Positions 19,114 through 29,013 are shown, numbered from the stretch's first letter. The stretch is 64,000 nt of DNA from Bacteroidia bacterium (GCA_026391315.1 JAPLDT010000098.1:23681-87680); one strand, 5' to 3'. A program made the numbers and translations. The notes: generated from the sequence alone by a model not told the origin.

Positions 19114-21015
19114 TTAGCCGTTGATCCTTCTTTTCAAGTCATCCTGTTTCAATGTTATCAGGTGGCCGATTGGTTTTCCATTGCGGTAAGATATTACACG
19201 AAGTGTGATTGGGCCGTTAGGAAGATCGACGGGTTTTGTGTATTTTGTTGAATAGCTATCGGGCATTGTATCATCGATGGTATAAAAAATATCGAGACCG
19301 GGCATTTCTGTTTCCATTTCCACCTTCAACTTTCCATCTTTTGATCTTATGTTAATTATCGCATCATAAATTGCAAGTGAGTGGTTAATTTCAGCAAAGT
19401 CGGCACGATTGAATTGTTTTTCCACACGTTGCACAAAATTTGGCCAGTTTTTTGTTTTCTTTGGCGACCAGAAAACTTCAGATAATGCCCAGGCGCGGGG
19501 CCAGGTCATATACTCGGCATGGCGGAGTGTTGGTATCTGTTCGGTCCACAGGTTTCCCTGACCACCCAGAATATATTTGGCTTCCACACCATCAGGAACC
19601 GGATCAAAACCATAACATTTTTTCAGGCGTAATTTGCAGTAATCAGCATAAATATATGGCTCAATTGTCTGATCACCCTGCTGGTAATCGAGATATGCAA
19701 AAGTTGATGGTGTCATAACAACATCGTGCCCCATCTTTGCTGCCTTTATTCCACCTTCAATACCTTGCCAGCTCATAACTGTTGCTCCGGGAGAGATTCC
19801 TCCTTCAAGAATTTCATTCCAACCCAGAATCTTTTTCCCCTTATCTTTCAAAATTTTATCAACCCGGCTCATAAAGTATCCCTGCAAATTTTCCACATTA
19901 GTGATGTTTAGTTTTTTCATCAGAGCCCTGCAATTTGCGTCTGCAGCCCAATAAGTTTTGAAACACTCATCTCCGCCAATATGGACATATTGATTTGGGA
20001 ACAGTGAAGCAACTTCTGTGAAAACTTTATCCAGAAACTCGTACACTTTTTCATCTGACGGATTAAGAGTATTGTCAATCAGACTCTTCCATTTTCCGTC
20101 AAATATTGCAAATGCAGTTCCGGGGTTGACTTTTGTATTCTGATTTTTTGTACAACTTAATTCGGGATAGGCTGCAATAGCTGCCATGCTATGACCGGGA
20201 ACATCAATTTCGGGTACAATAGTCACATTGCGATCTTGTGCATATTGAATGATTTCTTTGATATCATCCTGCGTATAAAAACCGCCAACTGTTGCAGCTT
20301 CACCTGTCTTTGGTTCAGCACGTTGACCAAAATGCCCTGAACGGGGTACGCGCCACGCACCGACTTCGGTTAGTTTTGGCAATGACTTGATTTCAATCCT
20401 CCAACCGTTATCATCTGTCAGATGCCAGTGGAAGGTATTGTATTTGAACCTCGAAATCTGTTCAATATATAGTTTAACATCTTCTTTTGAGAAAAAATTT
20501 CGGCTCACATCAAGCATGATCCCTCTCCATGCGAAACGTGGATAATCTGTAATTTTAACTCCCGGGATTGTCCAGTTTGTTTTTATTGCGGTCTTGCTTT
20601 CAATTTCTTTTGGTAACAGCTGAAGCAAAGTTTGCATGCCATAAAACAGCCCTGCCGGCTCATTGGCTGTTATAACCACACCTTTCGGTGTAGATTCAAG
20701 TGCATAACCTTCTTTGCCAATTTGTGCAACAAACACTTTATTCAGATTGAATTGTATTGCACCTGCCCGGATTTGTTGTGCTTTAATTGAAAAACCGGTT
20801 GGAACATTCAGTTTTTGTGCCAGCATTTCAGCAATTTTGCGACTTTCCTGGTTATCGAAGCCAATAGTCGAAGCCATTGTCAACACAAAGCTGCCACCAG
20901 ATTGTTGTATTTCGACCGGCTGCGGAATAAGGTAAGTTGAACTGTTTTGTATATCCGGCATCCGGGTGCATGTGGCTGTAGACAATAAGAACAGGAACAG
21001 GGCAAAAATTTTCAT
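19114..21015 (-). CDS. GH20 beta-N-acetylhexosaminidase, probable lipoprotein
   Basis: The 633-residue protein has an N-terminus FLFLLSTATC that suggests a lipobox with Cys16. A GH20b domain (residues ~30-150) precedes the catalytic barrel: FAWRGIMLDVSRNFF, FHWHLTDDNGWRIEIK, IVPEIDVPGHSMAA and HIGGDECFKTYW, which carries the catalytic Asp349-Glu350 pair of substrate-assisted catalysis. EVFWSP in the C-terminal barrel is also typical. GH20 enzymes remove terminal beta-linked GlcNAc or GalNAc. The next gene downstream in the transcript is the 984-residue unknown; the membrane acyltransferase is just upstream. Confidence 0.92.
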   Translation of the reverse strand: MKIFALFLFLLSTATCTRMPDIQNSSTYLIPQPVEIQQSGGSFVLTMASTIGFDNQESRKIAEMLAQKLNVPTGFSIKAQQIRAGAIQFNLNKVFVAQIGKEGYALESTPKGVVITANEPAGLFYGMQTLLQLLPKEIESKTAIKTNWTIPGVKITDYPRFAWRGIMLDVSRNFFSKEDVKLYIEQISRFKYNTFHWHLTDDNGWRIEIKSLPKLTEVGAWRVPRSGHFGQRAEPKTGEAATVGGFYTQDDIKEIIQYAQDRNVTIVPEIDVPGHSMAAIAAYPELSCTKNQNTKVNPGTAFAIFDGKWKSLIDNTLNPSDEKVYEFLDKVFTEVASLFPNQYVHIGGDECFKTYWAADANCRALMKKLNITNVENLQGYFMSRVDKILKDKGKKILGWNEILEGGISPGATVMSWQGIEGGIKAAKMGHDVVMTPSTFAYLDYQQGDQTIEPYIYADYCKLRLKKCYGFDPVPDGVEAKYILGGQGNLWTEQIPTLRHAEYMTWPRAWALSEVFWSPKKTKNWPNFVQRVEKQFNRADFAEINHSLAIYDAIINIRSKDGKLKVEMETEMPGLDIFYTIDDTMPDSYSTKYTKPVDLPNGPITLRVISYRNGKPIGHLITLKQDDLKRRING

Positions 21016-21072
21016 ATGTGAAATTTTGTATGTGCGGAAGGAAATGGATCAGACAGCATATATAATGGATAA

Positions 21073-22185
21073 TCAAACTTTCAGGAATATCTTCTTTTTA
21101 TACAGTATATAAAGAAATACCCAGCCAACTGTAGTTATTCCAATCCCATCAATAAGAGGTGACCATGTTTCAGGCAGAAGATCTTTAATACCACCAAAGA
21201 AAAAATTGCTTGTGGAACTGAAATTAATTATTTTTTTCGCAAGGTAGATTGTTATCGGGTTCATACCTATCACCACAAAAAAGAATGCCCATTTTTTATA
21301 TTGCCATATATCAATTACAAGGTAAAAGACAGAGAAAAGAAGAATGCTAAAACCGCCGACAAAACAGACCAACGAACTTGACCAGAGGCTATGGTTGATC
21401 GGGAAAACAATATTCCATATCATTCCTGTTAGCATCAATGCTATTGCTACTAATGCCATATATAATACTTTTCGTAAAGGATTGTCGCTCAGATATTTCG
21501 ATAATACAAATTCTCCTGTTAACATTCCAAGCAATGCAGTACTGGTCATTGGTATGATAAGGAGTAAACATTCCGAAGTACTCACTTTGCCAGGCATAAG
21601 TAACCGGTCGATATAAGCGGGAAGGCTCCCCTCCGGAGAAAAAATATCTGTAGAACCGAGGTCATGGGCCGGGAAAAGTACCAGAGCAATCCAGTAACCA
21701 ATTATGAAGACCCAGAACAAGACTATACGAAAGGTCAGTTTTGTGTTCATATAGATAAGGGCCGCAAACATCCACGCAAGACCTATATGTCCCAGAACAG
21801 TCCCATATTTTATTTCTGCAAAATTGAAATTGATGCCTTTATTTTGATAAAGTATCCCCAGGAGAACCAGTATCAATCCACGGCTGACTACATGAATATA
21901 TATCGACTTACGACTATCGTTTCTTGCTATGCGCTTTGTTAAGGAAAAAGGGAAGGATATGCCGGCAAGAAAGAGAAACAACGGAAAAATCATATCATAA
22001 AAATGTAATCCGTGCCATTCTATATGCGTCAACTGAACTGCCCACCATTGAAGAATCGGCCAGCCTGTAAGTGTGGCAAGACCGGCGAAGATCCCTGATC
22101 CACCCATAATCCAGAACATATCGAACCCGCGTAGTGCGTCCAGGGATTGTAATCGTCTGGCAGCCGGTTTGTTTTCGTTTTCCAA
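21073..22185 (-). CDS. NagX-like membrane acyltransferase (DUF5009 type)
   Basis: The 370-residue protein is strongly hydrophobic with about ten membrane segments. It begins with LQSLDALRGFDMFWIMGGSG, then DMIFPLFLFLAGISFPFSLTKR, both hallmarks of the heparan-alpha-glucosaminide N-acetyltransferase/NagX group. The conserved histidine expected in the family may be in the TGWPILQWWAVQLTHIEWHG loop. In related loci these proteins accompany N-acetylhexosamine release, and transport or transacetylation has been suggested. Here the gene follows susD after a strong hairpin and precedes GH20. A second paralogue is cut by the left window edge. Confidence 0.82.
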   Translation of the reverse strand: MENENKPAARRLQSLDALRGFDMFWIMGGSGIFAGLATLTGWPILQWWAVQLTHIEWHGLHFYDMIFPLFLFLAGISFPFSLTKRIARNDSRKSIYIHVVSRGLILVLLGILYQNKGINFNFAEIKYGTVLGHIGLAWMFAALIYMNTKLTFRIVLFWVFIIGYWIALVLFPAHDLGSTDIFSPEGSLPAYIDRLLMPGKVSTSECLLLIIPMTSTALLGMLTGEFVLSKYLSDNPLRKVLYMALVAIALMLTGMIWNIVFPINHSLWSSSLVCFVGGFSILLFSVFYLVIDIWQYKKWAFFFVVIGMNPITIYLAKKIINFSSTSNFFFGGIKDLLPETWSPLIDGIGITTVGWVFLYILYKKKIFLKV

Positions 22186-22273
22186 GATGTTATTTTTAAG
22201 GTAAAATTGTTATAGATGAGCGTTAAATTTTACAAGAAAAAAATAGCGTTTCTGATGAGACAGGCGTGGTAAT

Positions 22274-22310
22274 ATAGGCATCGAAAAAAAATACTTTTTT
22301 CGATGCCTAT
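22274..22310. terminator. Strong hairpin downstream of susD
   Basis: Two perfect 16-base arms (22274-22289 and 22295-22310) enclose a 5-base loop. The arms contain ATAGGCATCG and an A6/T6 tract, so a transcript from the minus strand ends the stem in a run of U. It lies between the susD stop and the acyltransferase start, so it may attenuate expression of the enzymes relative to susCD. Confidence 0.8.
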
Positions 22311-22374
22311 GTTTGATAAAAAAAAGATGATTAACTGGTGAATACCAGGTTGTTATCACCAGATTTGCGTGAAG

Positions 22375-23850
22375 TTAGTATCCCGGATTTTGCCACATGT
22401 ATTTAGTATCCCGATTAACATCCAACTCAACCTGAGGTATTGCAAAGAGAATCCTGTATGCTTCCATTTTAAAGGTACCGGCGCCTTCTTTTGTCGTGGC
22501 AAGCCAGGCATTCATTACCGACATTGCTTTATCTGTACGTATAAGGTCGAACCATCTTAAGTATTCACAGGCAAATTCAATCCGCCTTTCTTGCAGCATT
22601 GCACTTCTGAAAGCCTCTTGTGTCGGGATCTGAACAGAGGTACGTGGTGATAAACCGCCACGCGCCCTCACTTCATTGAGTATTGCAAAAGCTTCTCCAT
22701 TAGGATTATAACTTGCTTCATTCAATGCTTCCGCGTACATCATTTTAACATCCGTATAGCGTAAGACAGGCAGATTCACATCAAAATCCTGATTATTAGC
22801 CGGTATTTTCCCGTGGGCATATTTTATAAAGTAAAGAGTTTTGTTGTCAAATTGCCCGGCAACAGTTGTAAAACCTTTCAAAACAGTAAAATCACGGCGG
22901 GAATCACCACTTTCATAACTATTGTATAAATCTTCTGATACTTCCATTCCTTCACCTCCTCCAGTTGGAAAAAATGCAGTTCTCATACCAGTAGGAGTCA
23001 AAAAAGCGACAAATGGATTACCTTCGCCCAGGTTCCCTGTTTTGTATTGTATCTGAAAAACATGTTCGGGACTATTGTCCTTACTATCTAAGAAACAATC
23101 TGCATAACTGGTTGCCATCTGATATTTCCCTGAACCAATTATACCTTGCAAAAGAGGCTTGGCATCTGAAAATTTTTTCTGGAACATGTACATTCTGGCA
23201 AGGATTCCCTGTGCTGTATACTTTGTTGCTTTTCCGAGTTCTGCGGTAGCCCAAACTTCCGGAAGCAATTGTGCAGCTTGTATAAAATCTTTAGCCGCAA
23301 AAGCGAATGTTTCAGCTTGAGTACTTCGGGCAGTAGTTTTAATTTCAGCAATTCCCATTTGACGATCGATCAATGGGACACCGCCATACATCCAACCTAA
23401 TTGAAAATAAGCATATCCACGGAAGAAGTATGCTTCACCTTTTAGGTTTGATCGCCTGGTTTCATCACTAAATGTTCCCGCATCTATCTTGTCAATTACG
23501 GCATTGCAGCGATCAATCATATTCCATAACATGTTCCATGTATCTCTTATGTTTATAGTAACAGCATTATCAGTAAACTTACTAACCAAAGCAAAATCCT
23601 GACCTGTTAATACCAATGCTGATATATTATCACTTCTGCCTTCCAAATCACTAGGTATTAACCGACCCATTAATCCTTGTGATACATCATATATCCCAAT
23701 TACAGCCAACTCAAAATCCTTTTGGGTGTTATAAAAACTTCCTGCATTATAGGAAGAAATTGGACTTAAATCAAGGACTTTGTTGCAGGAAAAGATGATC
23801 ATTGTAATTAGGGTCAATGATATCACTTTAAAAATATTTTTATTTTTCAT
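22375..23850 (-). CDS. SusD/RagB-family surface glycan-binding lipoprotein
   Basis: The 491-residue protein has a lipoprotein signal (VISLTLITMIIFSC, Cys near 22). The SusD fold shows FYNTQKDFELAVIGIYD, an early TPR-rich region (LKGEAYFFRGYAYFQL), VPLIDRQMGIAEI, YTAQGILARMYMFQKKFSDA and the C-terminal signature VLRYTDVKMMYAEALNEA, then LNEVRARGGLSP and ERRIEFACEYLRWFDLIRTD. SusD proteins act as the lid of the SusC transporter and bind the glycan at the outer surface. The gene follows susC by 10 bases and is clearly in the same transcript. Confidence 0.95.
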   Translation of the reverse strand: MKNKNIFKVISLTLITMIIFSCNKVLDLSPISSYNAGSFYNTQKDFELAVIGIYDVSQGLMGRLIPSDLEGRSDNISALVLTGQDFALVSKFTDNAVTINIRDTWNMLWNMIDRCNAVIDKIDAGTFSDETRRSNLKGEAYFFRGYAYFQLGWMYGGVPLIDRQMGIAEIKTTARSTQAETFAFAAKDFIQAAQLLPEVWATAELGKATKYTAQGILARMYMFQKKFSDAKPLLQGIIGSGKYQMATSYADCFLDSKDNSPEHVFQIQYKTGNLGEGNPFVAFLTPTGMRTAFFPTGGGEGMEVSEDLYNSYESGDSRRDFTVLKGFTTVAGQFDNKTLYFIKYAHGKIPANNQDFDVNLPVLRYTDVKMMYAEALNEASYNPNGEAFAILNEVRARGGLSPRTSVQIPTQEAFRSAMLQERRIEFACEYLRWFDLIRTDKAMSVMNAWLATTKEGAGTFKMEAYRILFAIPQVELDVNRDTKYMWQNPGY

Positions 23851-23860
23851 GGTATGCTAT

Positions 23861-26800
23861 TTAAAATGTTACATTAATGCCGACACTATATTTTCTTGCC
23901 ACAGGGTAAGTACCGTAATCAATTCCTTGATTAGTGGTCTGATTTCCATAAGTATTTGATTCAGGTGTCATTCCGGGATAATGATTCCGGGAGTAAATAT
24001 TATCTCCCATGATGTATATTCTGGCCTGTCCGATTCCAACACGCTGACACAAATCTTTTGGGAGATTATAGCCAATGGTAATGTTGTTGATACGAATGTA
24101 AGATGCATCATAAACCCAGGTATCGTTGTGATGAAGATTATTGCCAACAGCATATGGAGTCACTCCATCCCAGGACAAATCAACTTTTGTATTTTGAGGA
24201 TAAGGATTTTCACCCGGAGTAACAGGCGGTTTCCATTGTCGCGCCCAATGGCTAAGCAGATTAAATCCACTGTCCCAATTGTCACCTTCATCCATGTGCC
24301 GTGCACCAGCGAAGAATATCTTCCCTCCTTGTGACCCCTGCAACAAAATGCTCATGTCAAAATTCTTATAACTAAAGCGATTGGTTAAACCCCAGAAAAA
24401 ATCCGGTTGATTATTTCCTACTATTGTATAGTCGGCTGTAGTAATTTTGCCATCTCCATTTATGTCAACACCTTTAATGTTTCCTTTTAACTGTCCGGCA
24501 GCAATGGGAACCAATGCTTTCCCTGAACTGTCAAAATCTTTGTCCAACAACAATCCATTAGTTTTATACATGTAATAGCTGCCTATCGGTTCACCCACCA
24601 TGGTGATATTGGTGCTTGCCCCGGCATAATAAGTGATGATCGGGGCATTATCAATTCCTAATTTTTTTACTTCATTGACGTTTCTTGATATGTTGAATGA
24701 TGTAGTCCAGCTCAAACGCCCTTCCAGATTGTGCGAGGTTAATTCAAATTCCCAACCTCTGTTTTGTACCGCCCCTAAATTTTGTCTTACAGAAGTGTAT
24801 CCGGATATACCAGGGAGAGGGGCATTTAAGAGCATATCTTTGGTATCATCAATGTAATAGTCCAGATTTGCTTCCAGCTTATTTTTTAAGATGATCAAAT
24901 CAAGGCCAATCCCTTTTGAAATTTTTGTTTCCCATCCCAAATCGGCATTGCTAAAAGTAGTAGGAGCTAATCCATTTACAACGGCCCCGTTTAAATTGTA
25001 ATTTGAGATGCCAAGTAATGCAATACTTTCATAGTCTCCGATATTGTCATTTCCTGCTTTCCCATACAACAGACGAAGTTTGAGCAAGTCTATCCAACCG
25101 GCACTTTTCATAAATTCTTCCCGGTTAATTTTCCAGCCTATTGAAGCAGAAGGGAACCATCCCCATTTTTTATCGCTGCCAAATTTTGATGAACCATCAC
25201 GACGTATGTTTGCTGTCAACAGATACTTGTCTTTCGCACTTAGAGTTAAGCGGCCAAATAATGAAAACATAGAATTTTTACTTTCATAGGATGTAGTACC
25301 TGAATAGCCACTAGCCGCTACCGGGGTACTGGCAACATTCAAAGTATATACTAAATCATTAGGGAAACCAGTTGCTGTGGCCTTTACAAAATAATTTTTT
25401 GCTTCTTCAACACTTTGTCCCAGCAATAAATTCAGGTCGAATAACGTACTAAACTTTGGAGAATAGGACAGCGTATTTTGAAGTGACCATCTATAATCAG
25501 CTGATGATGATACACTGCCAGTTGGGTTTGCCCCTTTATTCAAATTGGCAGGTAAAAAATTTGTACTGCGTGCTTCCTGGAAATCATAACTATATTGGCT
25601 CTTGAATGACAGAGATTTCGACAGACTCAATTCACCCCATACATTTGTTAATATTTTATTATTTTTGTTTTCCTGGATTGATTGTTTCAGAGTTTCTATC
25701 GGATTTCTGCCATTCGACCCAGTTCCAGGTGCATATCCCCATTCCTGGGTTTGTGATTTCCACGGAACAATTGGTGGCATATTTATCATAGTCGTATTTA
25801 CACCTTGTATATTCTGACCCGCGAGATTTGAAGTTGAATAAGACGGAGCTATATTCATCCCCAGTTTAAGATGTTGCCCTACATTTAGCGTTGTGTTTAA
25901 CCTGAAAGTTGCTCTCTTATACTTAGTTGCTATTTCAAGTCCATCTTGATCCATATAAGAACCGGAAATTAGAAAAGTTCCCATATCCCCTCCTCCGGAG
26001 GCAGTCAATTGATAATTTTGCAGCGGGGCATTCTGAAGTACCGCCCTCTGCCAGTCATTATCTGGTAATGATTCCGGGGTCAACCACGCAATTGGGATTT
26101 GCATATACTGTCCACGTGCACTCATGGGATCCTTCATACTACCTCCTTCATCCAGCCATGCCTGATTTCTTGCCCATGTAATCCATGCAAGCCATGTATC
26201 TCTGTTCATCACGTCCATATACTTTTCTACCTGTTGAAATCCCTGGGACACATTTAAATTAAAAGTTGGCTTCCCGATTTTTCCTGTCTTGGTAGTAATC
26301 AACACAACGCCTCCTGCACCCCGTGCACCATAAATTGCACCTGAAGAAGCATCTTTTAACACTTCAATCGAGGCAACATCATTTGGGTTAAAATCTTGCA
26401 TATTTGACGTTGGGATGCCATCAATAACATACAGCGGATTATTTGATGCATCAATAGAATGGATACCTCTGATCTTTATATTTAACTCTGCTCCAGGTGC
26501 GCCACCTTTGGGTTGTGATGCATAAACACCAGCCAACTTGCCTACAAAACCCTCACCCAACGTTGTAATTGCACGTTCCTGCAATGCGTCGGAAGTGATT
26601 CTTGATACAGAGCCTGTAAGATTTTGTTTCTTTACCGTCCCATATCCTACTGCCACAACTTCGTCCAATCCAATGGACTCATCTGCTAAGGATACATTAA
26701 TGGAGGTTTTATTTCCAATGGCAATTTCCTGCGTTCTCATTCCCACGAACGAAAACTTCAGTGTGCCATTTTCCGGAATATTGGCCAACGAATATTTTCC

Positions 26801-27292
26801 GTTGGCATCGGTGATAGAACCGTTAGTTGTGCCTTTAACCATAACGGTAACACCGGGAAGTGATGCACCCGATTGATCGGTAACTTTTCCGGTGATTTTT
26901 TTTGTAGGTTGCTGTTCGCCCATAAAGACCGGAGCCAAAACAATCTTGCGATCAATCACTGTTATCTCAACATTTTCACCATCAAAGAGTTTGCTGAGTA
27001 TATCACTGATTTTTTGATCTTTAACGTTGATATCGATTTTCCGATCCACATTGATCAGTTCGTTGTTGTAGATAAAGAAGAATTCGCTCGTGTTTTCAAT
27101 GGCCTTGAGGGCCTCCTTGACCGTAACACTTTTCAAATCAAGTGTTACCCTCGTATTTTGCGAGTAGCTCCTGGTGGCAAATAAGCCTAGAGCTGAGGTC
27201 ATTAGAAAAAATAGGGTTAGTTTCATAATAAAAAACAGTTGTCTCAGAAAATTTCCTGACAGAACTTCCCTGTCTTTAAGTTTTTTTTTCAT
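23861..27292 (-). CDS. SusC-family TonB-dependent outer membrane receptor with STN domain
   Basis: The protein has 1143 residues. A signal/anchor region at about 15-45 precedes an STN (secretin/TonB N-terminal) domain (~50-115, VTVKEALKAIENTSEFFFIY). Next come a carboxypeptidase-regulatory-like domain (ITGKVTDQSGASLPGVTVMV), the DEVVAVGYGTVKK segment, the plug (YVIDGIPTSNMQDFNPNDVA, ASSGAIYGARGAGGVVLITT) and the 22-strand barrel, ending in SVGINVTF with a terminal Phe. The STN domain fits control through FecR and the ECF sigma factor, whose genes lie immediately upstream. SusC imports oligosaccharides through the outer membrane together with SusD. Confidence 0.95.
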   Translation of the reverse strand: MKKKLKDREVLSGNFLRQLFFIMKLTLFFLMTSALGLFATRSYSQNTRVTLDLKSVTVKEALKAIENTSEFFFIYNNELINVDRKIDINVKDQKISDILSKLFDGENVEITVIDRKIVLAPVFMGEQQPTKKITGKVTDQSGASLPGVTVMVKGTTNGSITDANGKYSLANIPENGTLKFSFVGMRTQEIAIGNKTSINVSLADESIGLDEVVAVGYGTVKKQNLTGSVSRITSDALQERAITTLGEGFVGKLAGVYASQPKGGAPGAELNIKIRGIHSIDASNNPLYVIDGIPTSNMQDFNPNDVASIEVLKDASSGAIYGARGAGGVVLITTKTGKIGKPTFNLNVSQGFQQVEKYMDVMNRDTWLAWITWARNQAWLDEGGSMKDPMSARGQYMQIPIAWLTPESLPDNDWQRAVLQNAPLQNYQLTASGGGDMGTFLISGSYMDQDGLEIATKYKRATFRLNTTLNVGQHLKLGMNIAPSYSTSNLAGQNIQGVNTTMINMPPIVPWKSQTQEWGYAPGTGSNGRNPIETLKQSIQENKNNKILTNVWGELSLSKSLSFKSQYSYDFQEARSTNFLPANLNKGANPTGSVSSSADYRWSLQNTLSYSPKFSTLFDLNLLLGQSVEEAKNYFVKATATGFPNDLVYTLNVASTPVAASGYSGTTSYESKNSMFSLFGRLTLSAKDKYLLTANIRRDGSSKFGSDKKWGWFPSASIGWKINREEFMKSAGWIDLLKLRLLYGKAGNDNIGDYESIALLGISNYNLNGAVVNGLAPTTFSNADLGWETKISKGIGLDLIILKNKLEANLDYYIDDTKDMLLNAPLPGISGYTSVRQNLGAVQNRGWEFELTSHNLEGRLSWTTSFNISRNVNEVKKLGIDNAPIITYYAGASTNITMVGEPIGSYYMYKTNGLLLDKDFDSSGKALVPIAAGQLKGNIKGVDINGDGKITTADYTIVGNNQPDFFWGLTNRFSYKNFDMSILLQGSQGGKIFFAGARHMDEGDNWDSGFNLLSHWARQWKPPVTPGENPYPQNTKVDLSWDGVTPYAVGNNLHHNDTWVYDASYIRINNITIGYNLPKDLCQRVGIGQARIYIMGDNIYSRNHYPGMTPESNTYGNQTTNQGIDYGTYPVARKYSVGINVTF

Positions 27293-27358
27293 AGATTTGA
27301 TAGATTTTTATTAATAATTAATTTTTGTTTGCCTGTTATTCAGGCATTCTGAAAATTC

Positions 27359-27391
27359 AAACAGGGGAGTGCTTCCAACACTTTCCTGTTT
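27359..27391. terminator. Hairpin downstream of fecR, upstream of susC
   Basis: Arms AAACAGG (27359-27365) and CCTGTTT (27385-27391) flank an inner imperfect pairing of GAGTG with CACTT. The plus-strand side ends in a T-run. A smaller GCCTG-TTATT-CAGGC hairpin lies at 27331-27345. It sits between the anti-sigma and susC genes and may separate regulator and transporter transcripts. Confidence 0.5.
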
Positions 27392-27429
27392 TTTTAATGT
27401 TTACTCCATAGGCGCGCAATTTTTAATGT

Positions 27430-28491
27430 TTAGTTAATTATCGGTTTTGATTTTAAGATGATCTTTCGTTTTGAGTAAGAGTTATCTCCCAGTTTTTTTG
27501 CCGGAATAACTTCGTATTGCATTTGTGAGGTTAGATTGAGAATGCTTAAAACCTGTTCGAGTGGTTCGTCAATAAAGGTTCCTGTAAAACGATAGTTTTC
27601 TAATTTCTTGTCGGAAAGCACAATATCAACATTGTACCAATTCTCCAGTTTCTGAATAACCGTATGGACGGGGTCATCGGAGAAAACTATCTTTCCATCA
27701 ATCCAGGCAGTATATTTGGTTAAATCATTTTCGTTTTTCCACTGTAATTTGTTTTCCGATTGTTTGAAAAACGCGACCTGGTTGGGTTTCATCTCCATCA
27801 TGTCAGAAATTTTATCGTTGTTGATTTGTTGAAGCAAAACCTTTCCTTCAACCAAAGCAACTGTAATTGAGGCATTTCCGGGATAGGCATCTACATTAAA
27901 GGTTGTTCCAAGAACCTTGATCTGAAGCTTGTTAATATCAACTAAAAATGGCTGTTTGCTATTTTTGGCAACCTTAAAGTTTCCTTCGCCAGACAGATAA
28001 ACCAGGCGTGTCTTGCAGTTGTTAAAAGTTGTCGGAAACTTTAAAGTACTTCCTGAATTCAAACAGACCATCGTACCGTCGGGTAGTTCGATGTGTGATT
28101 GAGTTCCATATGCGGCCCTGACTTCCTGAAATACAACTGCTTCACTCTTTCCATGGCCGCCTGGTTTAAACTGCAAATTGTACAATGACGCGAACATTAC
28201 TGCAAGAACCAGTACAGCGGCTATCTGGCGTGCCAAGCGCATCCACTTGATCTTCCTATTCCTAATTCCTGCTTTTTGCCGGGTTGTCTCAAGTGATTTG
28301 GGAAGATCGATTTGCGATGGTAGTACCAAACGATTGGAATGTTTCCAAATCTCCATTAAATCGTTGTAGCCTGCGAGATTCGATTTTTCAGCCGCTTTCC
28401 AGCTATTTAAATGAACTGACTCCTCTTCTGTTAATTCACCAGTGAATGACTTGGCAATCAGATCGTATATTTCGTCCTGTTCGAGATTCAT
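27430..28491 (-). CDS. FecR-family anti-sigma factor
   Basis: The 353-residue protein has a cytoplasmic N-terminal region (residues 1-85, IYDLIAKSFTGELTEEE) that should bind the sigma factor, and one membrane segment (AAVLVLAVMFASLYNL). The periplasmic FecR domain follows (IELPDGTMVCLNSGSTLKFP, VLGTTFNVDAYPGNASITVA), then a C-terminal DUF4974-type STN-like domain (NWYNVDIVLSDKKLENYRFT). It transduces a signal from the STN domain of the adjacent SusC to the ECF sigma factor at 29349-29993. The gene order sigma, FecR, SusC is the standard one for this control type, apart from the inserted toxin remnant. Confidence 0.93.
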   Translation of the reverse strand: MNLEQDEIYDLIAKSFTGELTEEESVHLNSWKAAEKSNLAGYNDLMEIWKHSNRLVLPSQIDLPKSLETTRQKAGIRNRKIKWMRLARQIAAVLVLAVMFASLYNLQFKPGGHGKSEAVVFQEVRAAYGTQSHIELPDGTMVCLNSGSTLKFPTTFNNCKTRLVYLSGEGNFKVAKNSKQPFLVDINKLQIKVLGTTFNVDAYPGNASITVALVEGKVLLQQINNDKISDMMEMKPNQVAFFKQSENKLQWKNENDLTKYTAWIDGKIVFSDDPVHTVIQKLENWYNVDIVLSDKKLENYRFTGTFIDEPLEQVLSILNLTSQMQYEVIPAKKLGDNSYSKRKIILKSKPIIN

Positions 28492-28672
28492 TTATCTATT
28501 CTTTAAATGAATGACAAATTAAGACGGGGGATACCCTACATTGGTAATTGGAAAATGTGGAAATTGGGAAATGAGGTGACTGAAAAATGTGATTTTCACT
28601 CAGGCGTGACCAATTTATAATCCAATTTCAATATTCAATAAAAAGATGTTAAAATACTTTGTGCCCAGACAT

Positions 28673-28825
28673 TTACATCCGTATATCATCTTGAGCAATA
28701 TTGTCGGGATTAATATAAACGCAATTCTCAATCCATTGATGCTCCAATATCTTTCCAGTAACCGATGTTTTGCCCGAACCGTTTGGTCCAGCAATAATTA
28801 TCAGTTTTGGTTGCTCTATTTTCAT
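28673..28825 (-). pseudogene. Truncated zeta-toxin-like P-loop kinase (50 residues)
   Basis: The minus strand reads 50 residues from ATG at 28825: KLIIIAGPNGSGKTSVTGKI (Walker A), then VYINPDNIAQDD, then a TAA stop at 28673. These match the first ~50 residues of zeta-toxin-like proteins (COG4185), usually about 190-200 residues. The rest of the kinase is absent downstream, so this is a remnant. Its ATG overlaps the stop of the gene before it in an ATGA arrangement, the usual coupling of the pair. Inserted between the sigma and FecR genes, it looks like a decayed toxin-antitoxin module. Confidence 0.65.
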
Positions 28826-29013
28826 TTTGCATCAGGATTGTTTATCAATTGGTGTTTTTTTGCTCCAAGCAACAATTGTTGAAGTTGTTCAAAAAATTGT
28901 TTATCCGATTTTTGGGCTTTTTCCTTCACTTCAACAGCTACATCCTGCATTAATAAATGTAATTGTTCGTCAGTTGGCTCTATGTCTGAAGAAAATTTAT
29001 AATTGATTTTCAT
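28822..29013 (-). CDS. Small acidic protein, probable partner of the zeta-like remnant
   Basis: The product has 63 residues from ATG 29013, which has a GGTGGG just before it. An in-frame GTG six bases upstream is less likely. The sequence (IEPTDEQLHLLMQDVAVEVK, then KAQKSDKQFFEQLQ) is acidic and probably helical. In Bacteroidota such short proteins often precede COG4185 kinases and are the presumed antitoxin partner. The stop overlaps the kinase start by four bases. It may still be made although its partner is truncated. Confidence 0.55.
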   Translation of the reverse strand: MKINYKFSSDIEPTDEQLHLLMQDVAVEVKEKAQKSDKQFFEQLQQLLLGAKKHQLINNPDAK

